DNA from: Streptomyces sp. 3214.6
GTDB lineage: Bacteria > Actinomycetota > Actinomycetes > Streptomycetales > Streptomycetaceae
Length of the DNA: 64,000 bases
Direction of reading: 5' to 3'
Assembly: GCF_900129855.1 (NCBI RefSeq)
Contig: NZ_LT670819.1
Span: 1,860,001-1,924,000, forward strand
The position numbers and the translations under genes were made by a program. The notes under the pieces were generated by a model. The model ran no database searches, was not told the origin of the DNA, and worked only from the letters and a program-made list of their open reading frames with translations. This document shows positions 8,037 to 16,406 of the stretch, one piece after another. Numbering within the stretch: position 1 is the first letter of the stretch; each line of letters starts with the position of its first letter.

Positions 8037-9205
8037 GAGACCTCATGCCCTTCGCTGCTTGCACCACGTGTGCTGCTCGACTTGTCCGCGGGATCCGCAG
8101 GCGTGGCCCGGCCCGACTGGGTACCCCGCTGGAAGGCGCCCATGATCGCCGCCGTCTCGGCGCCCGAGCGGGCGGGAGTGGCGGCGGACGCGCTGCCCGG
8201 CACGATTGCCATGGGCCGCTTGCGACGCCGCTTCGGCAGGCCGTCGGCGGTGGTGGTGTTGGCGGTCAGCGCGCCTTCGGGGCCACTGAAGCCCGTGGCG
8301 GTGACGGTGGGAGCGACGGCCGGAGCCGGCTCCTTCTGCTCGGGCGCGTTGGTGAGCAGGTCGTGCGGCAGGAGGAGCACCGCGCGGACACCTCCGTAGG
8401 GGGAGGTCGAGTCCACGGACACCTCGAAGCCGAAGCGCTCGCTGAGCACACCGATCACGGCGAAGCCGAACTGCGGCGGGTTGCCGAGTGCGGAGACGCC
8501 CGAGACCCGGTCGCTGGCGAGGAGTTTGTCGGCGCGGGTGCGCTCTTCGTCGTTCATACCGACACCGGCGTCGTCGACGACGATGCAGATACCCTTGGGC
8601 ACCGTACGAATGTTGATTTCGACGACGGTGTCCGGGCTGGAATAGCTCGTGGCGTTGTCGAGCAGCTCGGCGAGGGCCAGTGCGACGGGTTCGACGGCAC
8701 GGCTCGTGACGCCGAAGTCGACCTGCGAGAGAATCTCCACCCGCCGGTAGTGGCGAACCCTGCCCTGCGCGCTGCGCACCACGTCGTAGACGGACGCGAC
8801 ATCACGTGCGCGCCCCAGCCAGCCGTCGCAGAGCACTGCGATGGACTGGGCGCGTCGGCCGAACTGCGAGTTCGTGTGGTCGATCTCCAGGAGGTCCTGG
8901 AGGATGACCGACTCGCCGTATTTGTTCTGCAGCCGGGAGACAATCAACTGCTGTTCCGCGGCCAGGCCCTGAAGGGTCCGCATCGCGGACTTGAGGACCG
9001 TTTTCGTAGCCTCTTCGGCTCGTTCCTGAGCTGCCTCGACGGATTGCGCGTACTCGTTTTCCAGCGCGGAGTAGTGGGACTTGAGCCCCGCGATCTCCTG
9101 CCTTAAGGCGCGCGCCACCCTGCGCTGACGCACAATGAGGGTGACTGCGACGAGTACGGCGACGAGGAGAGCCCAGAGTACCGGGTTCTGTATGTAATCA
9201 GTCAT
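8033..9205 (-). CDS. cvnA: Conservon sensor histidine-kinase-like protein (CvnA)
   Basis: The conservon sensor, 390 residues. One membrane helix (about residues 8-26) is followed by a coiled coil and a long helical dimer region, then a GHKL ATPase domain: N box ALAELLDNATSYSS, G1 box VDDAGVGM and a G2-like FGFAVIGVLSERFG. No separate receptor domain or response regulator is present, as usual for conservons. The start taken is ATG 9205, just before the membrane helix; the frame upstream lacks family similarity. The C-terminal 80 residues are low-complexity and Ala/Pro rich. Confidence 0.9.
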   Translation of the reverse strand: MTDYIQNPVLWALLVAVLVAVTLIVRQRRVARALRQEIAGLKSHYSALENEYAQSVEAAQERAEEATKTVLKSAMRTLQGLAAEQQLIVSRLQNKYGESVILQDLLEIDHTNSQFGRRAQSIAVLCDGWLGRARDVASVYDVVRSAQGRVRHYRRVEILSQVDFGVTSRAVEPVALALAELLDNATSYSSPDTVVEINIRTVPKGICIVVDDAGVGMNDEERTRADKLLASDRVSGVSALGNPPQFGFAVIGVLSERFGFEVSVDSTSPYGGVRAVLLLPHDLLTNAPEQKEPAPAVAPTVTATGFSGPEGALTANTTTADGLPKRRRKRPMAIVPGSASAATPARSGAETAAIMGAFQRGTQSGRATPADPADKSSSTRGASSEGHEVS

Positions 9206-9570
9206 AAGACTCTCTTCAGGCGGCCTCGACTGACGGCCAGTTGCTGAATTCCCGTCAATGCGGGTGGACCGGCGGACCGCCCACACCGGGGTGACCGCCC
9301 GGACTGTCCCCGTAGTCGGAGATGTCGTCTTGCACCCATCCGCCCGCTCTACAAGCGAGCGTGATCGTATCACCACAAGAACGAGCCATAGACCGTCAAT
9401 ACGGGGGCAGAGATGAACATTGACGAACTGTCAGCAAGCTGTCGAGCACCGCGCGAAGCACGGCCCGAGGCGCCGCCCGAAGCGCCGCCCGGACAGGGTG
9501 CCCGGCGTCACGACGGGACAAGCAATAAACGGGCTTCCGCGACATTCGGGCGGCAATGGATACGGAAACA
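9206..9570. other. Intergenic region upstream of the conservon, no gene seen
   Basis: This region separates cvnA from the tRNA and must hold the conservon promoter. It contains a short imperfect repeat (CGCCGCCCGA, near 9470-9492). Open frames on either strand have no credible start or family match. Confidence 0.5.
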
Positions 9571-9605
9571 ACAAAACCCGCACCCGGCGGATCGCCGAAT
9601 GCGGG
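9571..9605 (-). terminator. Rho-independent terminator of tRNA-Leu
   Basis: On the minus strand a 13-bp stem (arms 9593-9605 and 9577-9589, two G:U pairs) closes a 3-base loop and is followed by TTTTG. It lies about 58 bases downstream of the tRNA 3' end. Confidence 0.75.
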
Positions 9606-9662
9606 CACTGATTGATCAGCAAAGATCACCGAGCGAAATCCGCTCGATGCAGAGGGTGAGAG

Positions 9663-9747
9663 TGTCCGAGGGGGGACTTGAACCCCCACGCCCGATAAAG
9701 GGCACTAGCACCTCAAGCTAGCGCGTCTGCCATTCCGCCACCCGGAC
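9663..9747 (-). tRNA. tRNA-Leu, anticodon GAG
   Basis: The sequence folds as a class II tRNA of 85 nt. The acceptor stem is GTCCGGG/CTCGGAC with discriminator A, the D arm is GGCGGAATGGCAGACGC, the anticodon stem is CTAGC/GCTAG with loop TTGAGGT (anticodon GAG, Leu CUC/CUU), there is a long variable arm, and the T arm contains GGTTCAAGTCC. CCA is not encoded. Confidence 0.95.
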
Positions 9748-9924
9748 CAGGTGTCTGCCGCCGTGCGGAAGCGTTCCCCGCGGCGACATGGACAACAATA
9801 CCAAGCTTTCGGAGTGCGTTTCACCTGCATATCCCCTGGCCACACAGGGGGCGGGGCACCGCCGCGGGCGCCTCACGCCGGGTGACCGCGCGATCGCTCC
9901 GCGCTCGGGCCGCCCGCTGGGCGC

Positions 9925-9958
9925 GTCGATCGTCCTGGCCGTCGCCAGGACGATCGAC
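9925..9958. terminator. Strong stem-loop after the aldehyde dehydrogenase remnant
   Basis: A perfect 15-bp stem (9925-9939 with 9944-9958) closes a CGTC loop, 25 bp beyond the stop of the dehydrogenase fragment. It is probably the original terminator of that gene, kept after the deletion. Confidence 0.75.
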
Positions 9959-9982
9959 CACCTGGCTGAGGAGCACCCGGGG

Positions 9983-10408
9983 TCAGGGCATCTGCTGGTA
10001 CTCCGGGAAGTTTCCGGGCAGCCGCTCCCCGGTCGGTCCTCGTGTCACCGCGCGCACCAGCAGGTCCCCGCCGACGAACGCGCCCCGCCAGGAGGCGCCG
10101 AAGCCGCCGAAGAGCTCGTCGCGGTCGCCGCGGGAGCGGGGCGCGCCGTGGCCGACCTTAAAAGCCCGGATCTGCGGGGCCAGTCGGTCATAGGTCGCCC
10201 GGTCGTCCGTGGACAGTGTGGCGACGAGCGCCCCGTCGGACGCGTTCATGGCGGCCAGCAGCTCCGCCTCCGTGTCGACGAGGACGATGGTGTCGACCGG
10301 GCCGAACGGCTCCGCGTGGTGCAGGGGTGAGGACGGCGGCGGCCCCAGGAGCGTGACCGGTTGGACGTAGGCGGAGGTGTCCTGGCCGGGCAGGAAGCGG
10401 GCACCGCC
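9983..10408 (-). pseudogene. C-terminal remnant of an aldehyde dehydrogenase-family gene
   Basis: About 140 codons remain of an aldehyde-dehydrogenase-superfamily gene. From the junction near 10400-10412 the frame reads [17 protein letters not shown], then [20 protein letters not shown] (the conserved EPFGPV region), and ends LFGGFGASWRGAF ... PGNFPEYQQMP. The NAD-binding part and the catalytic Cys region are gone. The upstream sequence is the 5' end of sucD in a different frame, so a deletion joined the two genes. An internal ATG at 10249 could start an 88-residue peptide, but no function is expected. The exact subfamily is uncertain. Confidence 0.75.
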
Positions 10409-10566
10409 CGCTCGCCGAAGTCGACGGACCGGCCCGCCTTGCGCGGGTTGACGCCGACGACGACGTCCGTGCCGGCGGCGAGCATGCGCCGGGTGTGCTT
10501 CATGCCCTCGCCGCCGGTCATGCCCCGGACGAGGATCTTGCTCTCCTGGGTGAGGTAAATGGCCAT
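10400..10566 (-). pseudogene. sucD: sucD 5' fragment (succinyl-CoA synthetase alpha), truncated
   Basis: The first 50 or so codons of a succinyl-CoA ligase alpha subunit are intact: [20 protein letters not shown], then the [13 protein letters not shown] CoA-binding segment as [16 protein letters not shown]. After GERAVP the frame leaves the family, because the rest of the gene (about 240 codons, including the phosphohistidine loop) is deleted and replaced by aldehyde dehydrogenase sequence in another frame. It starts 13 bp after sucC, the normal sucCD arrangement. Confidence 0.85.
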
Positions 10567-10579
10567 GGCGTCCGGCTCC

Positions 10580-11726
10580 TCAGGCTGCGGTGGCGAGTTG
10601 GGCGGCCCGGCGAGCGGCGCCGTCCATGGTGGTGGCCTGCTCGATCAGGGGATGGCGACGTCCGTCGAGGATCGCCCGCCCCCGGGCGGCGTTGTTGCCG
10701 CCCAGGCGGACGACGAGCGGTTTGGTCAGCCGTACGGTGTCCAGGGCGCGCACGATGCCGTCGGCGACCGCGTCGCACGCGGTGATGCCGCCGAAGACGT
10801 TGACGAAGACCGACTTCACGGCGGGGTCGGAGAGAACGACCGACAGGTCGTCGGACATGGTCCGGGCCGACGCCCCGCCGCCGATGTCGAGGAAGTTGGC
10901 GGGGCGGGCGCCGCAGCCGGCGACCACGTCGAGGGTCGACATGACGAGTCCGGCGCCGTTGCCGATGATGCCGGCCTCGCCCTCCAGTTTCACGTAGTTG
11001 AGGCCCTTGGCCGCGGCCGCCGCCTCCAACGCGTCGCTCCGGTCCGCGGACTCCGTACCCCAACGCGCCCGTCGGAAGGACGCGTTGTCGTCGAGGGTGA
11101 CCTTGCCGTCGAGGGCGAGGATCTGACCCTGCCGGGTGCGCACGAGCGGGTTGACCTCGACCAGGAGGGTGTCCTGCCGGATCAGCACCTGCCACAGCCG
11201 GGCCAGGACGTCCACGGTCTGCGGCGGCAGTCCGGCTGCCGCAGCGATCTCGCCGGCCTTCGCCGAGGTGACGCCCTGCGCCGGGTCGACGGGGATGCGG
11301 GCAACCGCCTCGGGCCTGGTGGCGGCGACCTCCTCGATCTCCGTACCGCCCTCGGCACAGGCGACCGCGAGGAAACGGCTGGCCGAGCGGTCCAGCACGT
11401 AGAAGACGTAGAACTCCGTCTCGATGTCCACGGGTTGGGCCGGCATCACGGCGCCGACCGGGTGCCCCTTGATGTCCATGCCGAGCACCTGGCGGGCCGT
11501 CAGCTCGGCCTGCGGCCGGATCAGCGGCGAGCTTGACTCCGCCTGCCTTGACTCCGCCTGCCTTGCCTCGGCCACCGGTCTTGACCTGGGCCTTCACCAT
11601 GACTCGCCCGCCTAGCCGCCGGGCGATCTCGCGCGCTTCCTTGGGTGGATCGGTCACCTCGGCCCGTGGCACCACGATGCCGTGTTCCTCGAAGAGTTGC
11701 CTTGCCTGGTGTTGGTACAGGCTCGC
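10580..11726 (-). pseudogene. sucC: sucC-like succinyl-CoA synthetase beta, frameshifted and without a start codon
   Basis: Two frames together give a beta subunit. The first runs from LYQHQARQLFEEHGIVVPRA through VMVKAQVKTGGRGKAGGVK. The second resumes at QAELTARQVLGMDIKGH and continues to the C-terminus (LEGEAGIIGNGAGLVMSTLD, NFLDIGGGASA, VNVFGGITACD). The shift lies near 11515-11525. Just upstream, a 15-bp unit (CTTGACTCCGCCTGC on the plus strand) is duplicated, repeating KAGGV. Where the family has its start Met the codon is GCG (11726-11724), and no in-frame start is nearby. Three separate lesions, plus a truncated sucD beside it, mark this as a dead second copy. Confidence 0.8.
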
Positions 11727-11811
11727 ACTGCTGCTGCGGCAGCCGGGCCGGAGCGGGCAGATCAGCTCGACCGCCCGGCCCCGGTCCGCGGGTTGACGAG
11801 GCATGCGCGTA

Positions 11812-11850
11812 TGGAGGCCCCACCCCGGCAGGCACGAGGTGGGGCCTCCA
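11812..11850. terminator. Stem-loop between the sucC remnant and the ebo-like operon
   Basis: A perfect 13-bp stem (TGGAGGCCCCACC at 11812-11824 with 11838-11850) closes a 13-base loop. It lies 38 bp beyond the stop of the minus-strand isomerase gene and so ends that transcript. Confidence 0.75.
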
Positions 11851-11887
11851 CGCGTGCGTGGTCATCTCATCCGGCGTCGCCCGGTGC

Positions 11888-12928
11888 TCAGCACTTCTCG
11901 CGCAGCGAGTGCAGGTGCGCGCTCGACTTCCGGGCGAAGGCGAACGACTCGACCGGGTTGTCGTGTTCGGCCTGCCAGTGGTGGGCCAGGCGCTCGCCGC
12001 GCAGCCGGGTCACGGCGGAGATGAACCGCTGGTAGTCGATGTCACCGTCACCTACGTCGACCATCCGGTACCCGAAGGGGTTCGAGGGGTCGCTGACGCC
12101 GTCCTTCACATGGAAAAGCGGGTAGCGGTGCGGCTGCCTCAGTACGTAGTCCAGCGGCTCGAAGGGCGCGGGCGTACCGTCGGTCCGCGCCGAGAAGCGG
12201 AACTGGCCGACGTACGCCCAGAAGATGTCCATCTCCAGGAACACCAGGTCGGGGTCGGTCTCGGCGAGCAGCACATCGTAGAGGCGGACCTTGGGGTTGT
12301 CGGTCGCGAAGGCGAACTCGTCGGAGTGGTTGTGCTGGTAGAACTTCATGCCGCGGGCTCGCGCCGCCGCTCCGTAGGTGTTGAACTCCTCGGCCGCGCG
12401 TTTCCAGGCGTCGACGGTGGACCCGTAGCGGAAGGGGCCCGAGGCGGTGCCGATGTGCTTGAGACCCAGGGCCTGGGCGTCGTCGAGGACCTTGGTGAGG
12501 TTCTGGGCGAAGGTGTAGGCGTTCGGGTCGTCGGCGTAGTACCCGACGTGGCTGCCGATCGGCGTCAGGCCGTGGTTGCGGGCCAGCCGCCTGAGCTGGG
12601 CGAGGGTGATGGGCCCGGCGGACCCCTGGGTGTAGCCGGCGAACTCGACCTCGTCGTAGCCGTACTTCTTCAGCTCGGCGAAGACGGCGGCGAAGCCCAG
12701 CGTGGAGACCTTGTCCCGCAGGCTGTAGAGCTGGACGCCGAGCCGGCCGGGGGGCAGGACGGGCCGGCCACGGCCGGCGGCCGACGTTTCGGCGGCGGGT
12801 GCTGCCGTGGCCGGGGTCGCGGCGGCTCCCAGCAGTGCGGCGGCGGTGGCGCCCGCGGCGACGCCGAGCATGCCTCGTCTGGTGAGGCGGTGGGTGAGTT
12901 CGGGGTCCGTGTCGGAGATGCGGCTCAT
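11888..12928 (-). CDS. Tat-exported sugar phosphate isomerase/epimerase (xylose isomerase-like TIM barrel)
   Basis: A 346-residue protein. A twin-arginine signal (LTRRGMLGVAAGATAAALLG, with an Ala-rich cleavage region) is followed by an AP-endonuclease-2/xylose-isomerase-like TIM barrel from about residue 60. Likely metal ligands sit in DEVEFAG, HIGTASG, FYQHNHSDE, LEMDIFW and FHVKDG. Such proteins isomerise, epimerise or oxidise sugars at a divalent metal. It follows the phosphodiesterase gene by 71 bp on the same strand, so it is either the operon's last gene or has its own promoter. Export would place its reaction outside the membrane, fitting a pathway that moves a precursor outward. Confidence 0.85.
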   Translation of the reverse strand: MSRISDTDPELTHRLTRRGMLGVAAGATAAALLGAAATPATAAPAAETSAAGRGRPVLPPGRLGVQLYSLRDKVSTLGFAAVFAELKKYGYDEVEFAGYTQGSAGPITLAQLRRLARNHGLTPIGSHVGYYADDPNAYTFAQNLTKVLDDAQALGLKHIGTASGPFRYGSTVDAWKRAAEEFNTYGAAARARGMKFYQHNHSDEFAFATDNPKVRLYDVLLAETDPDLVFLEMDIFWAYVGQFRFSARTDGTPAPFEPLDYVLRQPHRYPLFHVKDGVSDPSNPFGYRMVDVGDGDIDYQRFISAVTRLRGERLAHHWQAEHDNPVESFAFARKSSAHLHSLREKC

Positions 12929-12999
12929 GTCTGGAACTCCTCGGGGTCGGAGGGCGTTGTCAGTGGTGAGTGCTTCACTTGTGACCAGTCGGCAACCTG

Positions 13000-14382
13000 T
13001 CAGGACAGGCCGGCCAGTTGGAGCAGCAGTGCTTTCACGTCGGTGGCCGCGACGCGGTCGCCGAGCGAACGGGGGGTGGAGCAGATGAGGAGCGGACCGT
13101 CGGCGTCGCTCGTCGGAAGGCGGCCGTGGCTGCCGCGAATAGGTGAAGGATCGAGAGGCACGACCGCCATGCGGTAGCGCATGCCGAGCTTCTTGCGGGC
13201 CAGGGCGGTGGCCGCCTTGACCTTCACACAGGGGTCGTGTGGATCCATGAACAGCTCGACCGGGTCGTAGCCGGGTTTGCGGTGGATCTCGACGAGCCGT
13301 GCGAAGTCGGGCGCACGGGCGTCGTCGAGCCAGTAGTAGTACGTGAACCAGGCGTCCGGCTCCGCCACGGCGACGAGTTCGCCGGAGCGCGGATGGTCGA
13401 GGTGGTGGGCCTTCTTGCCCTCGTCGTCGAGGAGTTGCTCGATGCCGGGCAGTCCGGCGAGCGCGGCCCGGGTGGCTTCCAGGTCCTCGGGGCGGCGTAC
13501 GTAGACATGGGCGAGCTGGTGGTCCGCGACCGCGAAGGCACGGGACGCCATCGGGTCGAGGTACTCCATGCCGTCCTGGGTGTGCACCTCGAGCAGGCCG
13601 GCGCTGCGCAGGGCGCGGTTGATGTCGACGGGGCGGCTGACCGGGGTGATGCCGTACTCGGACAGCGCGACGACGGTACGGCCCTGCGTGCGGGCGTCGG
13701 CCAGGAGGGGGGCCATGGCCTTGTCCAGGGCGGCGGCCGCCCGCAGGGAGCGCCGGTCGTCGGGGCCGAAGCGCTGGAGGTCGTAGTCGAGGTGAGGGAG
13801 GTAGCACAGGGCGAGGTCGGGTCGGCGGGTGCGCAGGATGTGGCGGGTCGCGTCGATGATCCAGCGGCTGGAGACCAGGTCGGCGCCCGGTCCCCAGAAG
13901 TGGAACAGGGGGAAGGTGCCGAGTTCGTCGGTGAGTTCGTCGTGCAGGGCCGGGGGCCGGGTGTAGCAGTCGGGCTCCTTGCGACCGTCGGAGTAGTAGA
14001 TCGGTCGGGGGGTGACGGTGAAGTCGGTGTCGGCGCCCATGGCGTACCACCAGCAGATGTTGGCGACCGTGTAGCCGGGGTGCGCCCGGCGGGCGGCGTC
14101 CCACAGCTTGTCTCCGGTGACGAGACCGTTGTGCTGCCGCCACAGCAGGACGTCACCGAGCTCACGGAAGTACCAGCCGTTGCCGACGATGCCGTGCTCG
14201 TCCGGGAGGGTCGCGGTGAGGAAGGTGGACTGCGCGGCGCAGGTGACAGCCGGCAGGACGGTCCCGAGCGGCGCACGGGAACCGGCCTGAGCGAGGGCTT
14301 TGAGGTGGGGCATGTGGTCGAGAAGACGGGGGGTGAGACCGACGACGTCGAGGACGAGCAGGGGAACAGGAGCGTCGCTCAC
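13000..14382 (-). CDS. Type I phosphodiesterase/alkaline phosphatase superfamily protein (EboF-like)
   Basis: A 460-residue member of the alkaline phosphatase fold, type I phosphodiesterase/nucleotide pyrophosphatase group. Metal- and nucleophile-site segments are visible: LVLDVVGLTP, PAVTCAAQSTFLTATLPDEHGI (probable nucleophile Thr), LPHLDYDLQRFG, and ALSEYGITPVSRPVDINR (second metal site). No signal peptide is seen. The GTG start overlaps the EboE stop as GTGA. In cyanobacterial ebo clusters the corresponding gene is eboF. The substrate is unknown; a nucleotide- or polyol-linked phosphodiester is a reasonable guess. Confidence 0.82.
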   Translation of the reverse strand: MSDAPVPLLVLDVVGLTPRLLDHMPHLKALAQAGSRAPLGTVLPAVTCAAQSTFLTATLPDEHGIVGNGWYFRELGDVLLWRQHNGLVTGDKLWDAARRAHPGYTVANICWWYAMGADTDFTVTPRPIYYSDGRKEPDCYTRPPALHDELTDELGTFPLFHFWGPGADLVSSRWIIDATRHILRTRRPDLALCYLPHLDYDLQRFGPDDRRSLRAAAALDKAMAPLLADARTQGRTVVALSEYGITPVSRPVDINRALRSAGLLEVHTQDGMEYLDPMASRAFAVADHQLAHVYVRRPEDLEATRAALAGLPGIEQLLDDEGKKAHHLDHPRSGELVAVAEPDAWFTYYYWLDDARAPDFARLVEIHRKPGYDPVELFMDPHDPCVKVKAATALARKKLGMRYRMAVVPLDPSPIRGSHGRLPTSDADGPLLICSTPRSLGDRVAATDVKALLLQLAGLS

Positions 14383-15554
14383 GGCAGCTCCTTGAGGCCG
14401 AGGTCCGTCAACAGGTCGCGGGCCAGGGAGAGTTCGGCGGCGATGCCGTCGGCGAGCTGGGCTCGGGCGCGGGGCCGTAGCTCGGGTGGGAGGGCCTGCC
14501 ACGTGTAGGTCTCGACCTCGAGGTGTCGGGTGAGCGGGTGCGGGCCGCCGACGAGTCGGGTCAGCGCGGCCTTGAGTACCGGGAGCGTGGAGGTGAGGGG
14601 CGCGGCGGGGGCCGCGTGCAGCGGGACGTGGAAGTGGGCGCGCCAGGGACCGCTGTCGGGCAGGGCGTTGCCTGCGAGAGCGGCGCCGAGGTCGTCGGTG
14701 CCGTGCAGACCGGCGGCGTTGGCGGTGACCGTGCGGGTCTGGTGCAGAAAGCGGGGTTCGTCGAACGCGGCGAGAGCTTCGCGTACGGCCGGGAGACGGG
14801 GGTGTTCGGCGTGCAGGGCGGCTGACAGCTGGGATTTGACGACAGGGACGCGGGCTGCGGCGGGCGCGTCCAGGACGGTGTGCGGGTCTTCGAAGGAGGT
14901 GGCGAGATGGCAGGTGTCGACACAGACGCCGATGCGGGGATGACCGATGGCCGTGAGCGGGGCGAGGGCGTCGGCGGTGGTCTCGATGATGCAGCCGGGT
15001 TCCGGTTCGAGGCCGACGTGGACGGAGCGGCCGGTGAGGTCCGCCAGCGCGTCCAGGCGGTCGGCGAGGGTGCGCAGGGCGGAGCGGGCCGTATCGGAGT
15101 GTTCGGTGGTCCACGCGGTGCGCCAGCCGAGGGGAAGGGTGGAGACGGTGCCCTCGGTGACGTCGTCGGGAAGCAGCCCGGCCAGGACACGGGCCAGTGC
15201 CGTGGTGTGTTCGAGGCGTTCCGGGTCGGCCCAATCAGGCTTGTACACACGGTACTTGACTTCGCCGGTGCCGAACCCGTCGTAGGGGAAGCCGTTGAGG
15301 GTGACGACTTCGAGGCCACGCCGGTCGAGTGCGGTGCGCAGGCCGCGCAGGGCCGAAGGATCGGTGTCGAGGGTGCGGGCGGCGTCCTTGGCGAGCCACA
15401 GACCGATGCCGAGCCGGTCGCGGCCGAGGCGGCGACGGACGGGTTCACAGTGGTCCCGGAGTTGCGTGAGGACGCCGTCGAGGGTCTCGGCGGGGTGGAC
15501 GTTGGTGCAGTAGGCGAGGTGGACGGTGGTGCCGTCGGGGTGGCGGAAGCGCAT
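14379..15554 (-). CDS. eboE: EboE-type metabolite traffic protein (TIM barrel)
   Basis: This 391-residue TIM-barrel protein belongs to the EboE family, named from the cyanobacterial ebo cluster needed to carry the scytonemin precursor to the periplasm. Segments typical of the xylose-isomerase-like fold include VVTLNGFPYDGF, VHVGLEPEPGCIIET, IGVCVDTCHLATSFE and WRAHFHVPLH, which supply Glu, Asp and His metal ligands. It lies 3 bp after the TatD-type gene and overlaps the phosphodiesterase gene. The family role in export is known only from genetics in cyanobacteria; the chemistry here is undetermined. Confidence 0.85.
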   Translation of the reverse strand: MRFRHPDGTTVHLAYCTNVHPAETLDGVLTQLRDHCEPVRRRLGRDRLGIGLWLAKDAARTLDTDPSALRGLRTALDRRGLEVVTLNGFPYDGFGTGEVKYRVYKPDWADPERLEHTTALARVLAGLLPDDVTEGTVSTLPLGWRTAWTTEHSDTARSALRTLADRLDALADLTGRSVHVGLEPEPGCIIETTADALAPLTAIGHPRIGVCVDTCHLATSFEDPHTVLDAPAAARVPVVKSQLSAALHAEHPRLPAVREALAAFDEPRFLHQTRTVTANAAGLHGTDDLGAALAGNALPDSGPWRAHFHVPLHAAPAAPLTSTLPVLKAALTRLVGGPHPLTRHLEVETYTWQALPPELRPRARAQLADGIAAELSLARDLLTDLGLKELP

Positions 15555-15557
15555 CGG

Positions 15558-16406
15558 TCACTCCCCGCCGCGCAGGATGGAGTTGCCCTCGTGCGTGGGG
15601 TCGGGGGCTGCCACGTCCAGGGTGAGGCGGCCGCTGAGGCCGTAGAAGGAGACGGGGTTGCGCCACAGGACGAGATCGACGTCGTCCTCGCCGAAGCCCT
15701 CCGCGACCATGAGGTCCGCGACCCTGCGGGTCTTGAGGGGGTCGCTCCTGCCCCAGTCCGCGGCGGAGTTCACGAGGACCTTCTCCGGACCGTGGGCCCG
15801 GAGGATCTCGATCATGCGTATCTCGTCCATCTTCGTGTCGGGATAGACGGAGAAGCCGAGCCAGCAGCCGGCGGCCTTCGCCTCCTTCACGGTCGTCTCG
15901 TTGAGGTGGTCCAGCAGGACCCGGTCCGGGGCCAGGGCGGACTCGCGGACGACTTCGAGGGTGCGGCGCAGTCCGGCGAGCTTGTCGCGGTGCGGGGTGT
16001 GCACGAGGGCGGGCAGAGCGTGGTCGGCGGCCAGCTGGAGCTGGGCGGCCAGGGCGGTGTCCTCGGCGGGTGTCATCGAGTCGTAGCCGATCTCACCGAC
16101 GGCCACGACGTGGTCCTTGACGAGATACCGCGGCAGTTCGTCCAGGACGGCGGCACAGCGCGGGTCGTTCGCCTCCTTGGGGTTGAGAGCGAGCGCGCAG
16201 TGGTGGGCGATGCCGTACTGCGCGGCCCGGAAGGGCTCCCAACCGAGGAGGGAGTCGAAGTAGTCGAGGAAGGAGGCGGGCGAGGTGCGGGGCTGACCCA
16301 GCCAGAAGGACGGCTCGACCACGGCGCGGACGCCGGCCGCGTACATCGCCTCGTAGTCGTCGGTGGTGCGCGAGGTCATGTGGATGTGGGGGTCGAAGAT
16401 GCGCAT
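15558..16406 (-). CDS. TatD-family metal-dependent hydrolase (EboB-like)
   Basis: A 282-residue amidohydrolase-fold protein with the TatD metal-ligand set: FDPHIHM (HxH), VAVGEIGYD (Glu), LVHTPHRD (His), VLLDHLNE (His) and NSAADWG (Asp). True TatD enzymes are DNases; this branch lies in ebo clusters and probably acts on a metabolite instead. The ATG shares one base with the EboA stop (TGATG), so it is coupled to it, and it is followed by eboE after 3 bp. Confidence 0.84.
   Translation of the reverse strand: MRIFDPHIHMTSRTTDDYEAMYAAGVRAVVEPSFWLGQPRTSPASFLDYFDSLLGWEPFRAAQYGIAHHCALALNPKEANDPRCAAVLDELPRYLVKDHVVAVGEIGYDSMTPAEDTALAAQLQLAADHALPALVHTPHRDKLAGLRRTLEVVRESALAPDRVLLDHLNETTVKEAKAAGCWLGFSVYPDTKMDEIRMIEILRAHGPEKVLVNSAADWGRSDPLKTRRVADLMVAEGFGEDDVDLVLWRNPVSFYGLSGRLTLDVAAPDPTHEGNSILRGGE

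Noticed and set aside
9663..9747. tRNA-Leu as an integration site for a mobile element
   Set aside because: No direct copy of the tRNA 3' end and no integrase gene were seen near it.
10580..11575. sucC read as an intact gene from the in-frame ATG at 11575
   Set aside because: The first 20 codons of that frame come from the 15-bp duplication read out of phase, and the N-terminal ATP-grasp part is in another frame.
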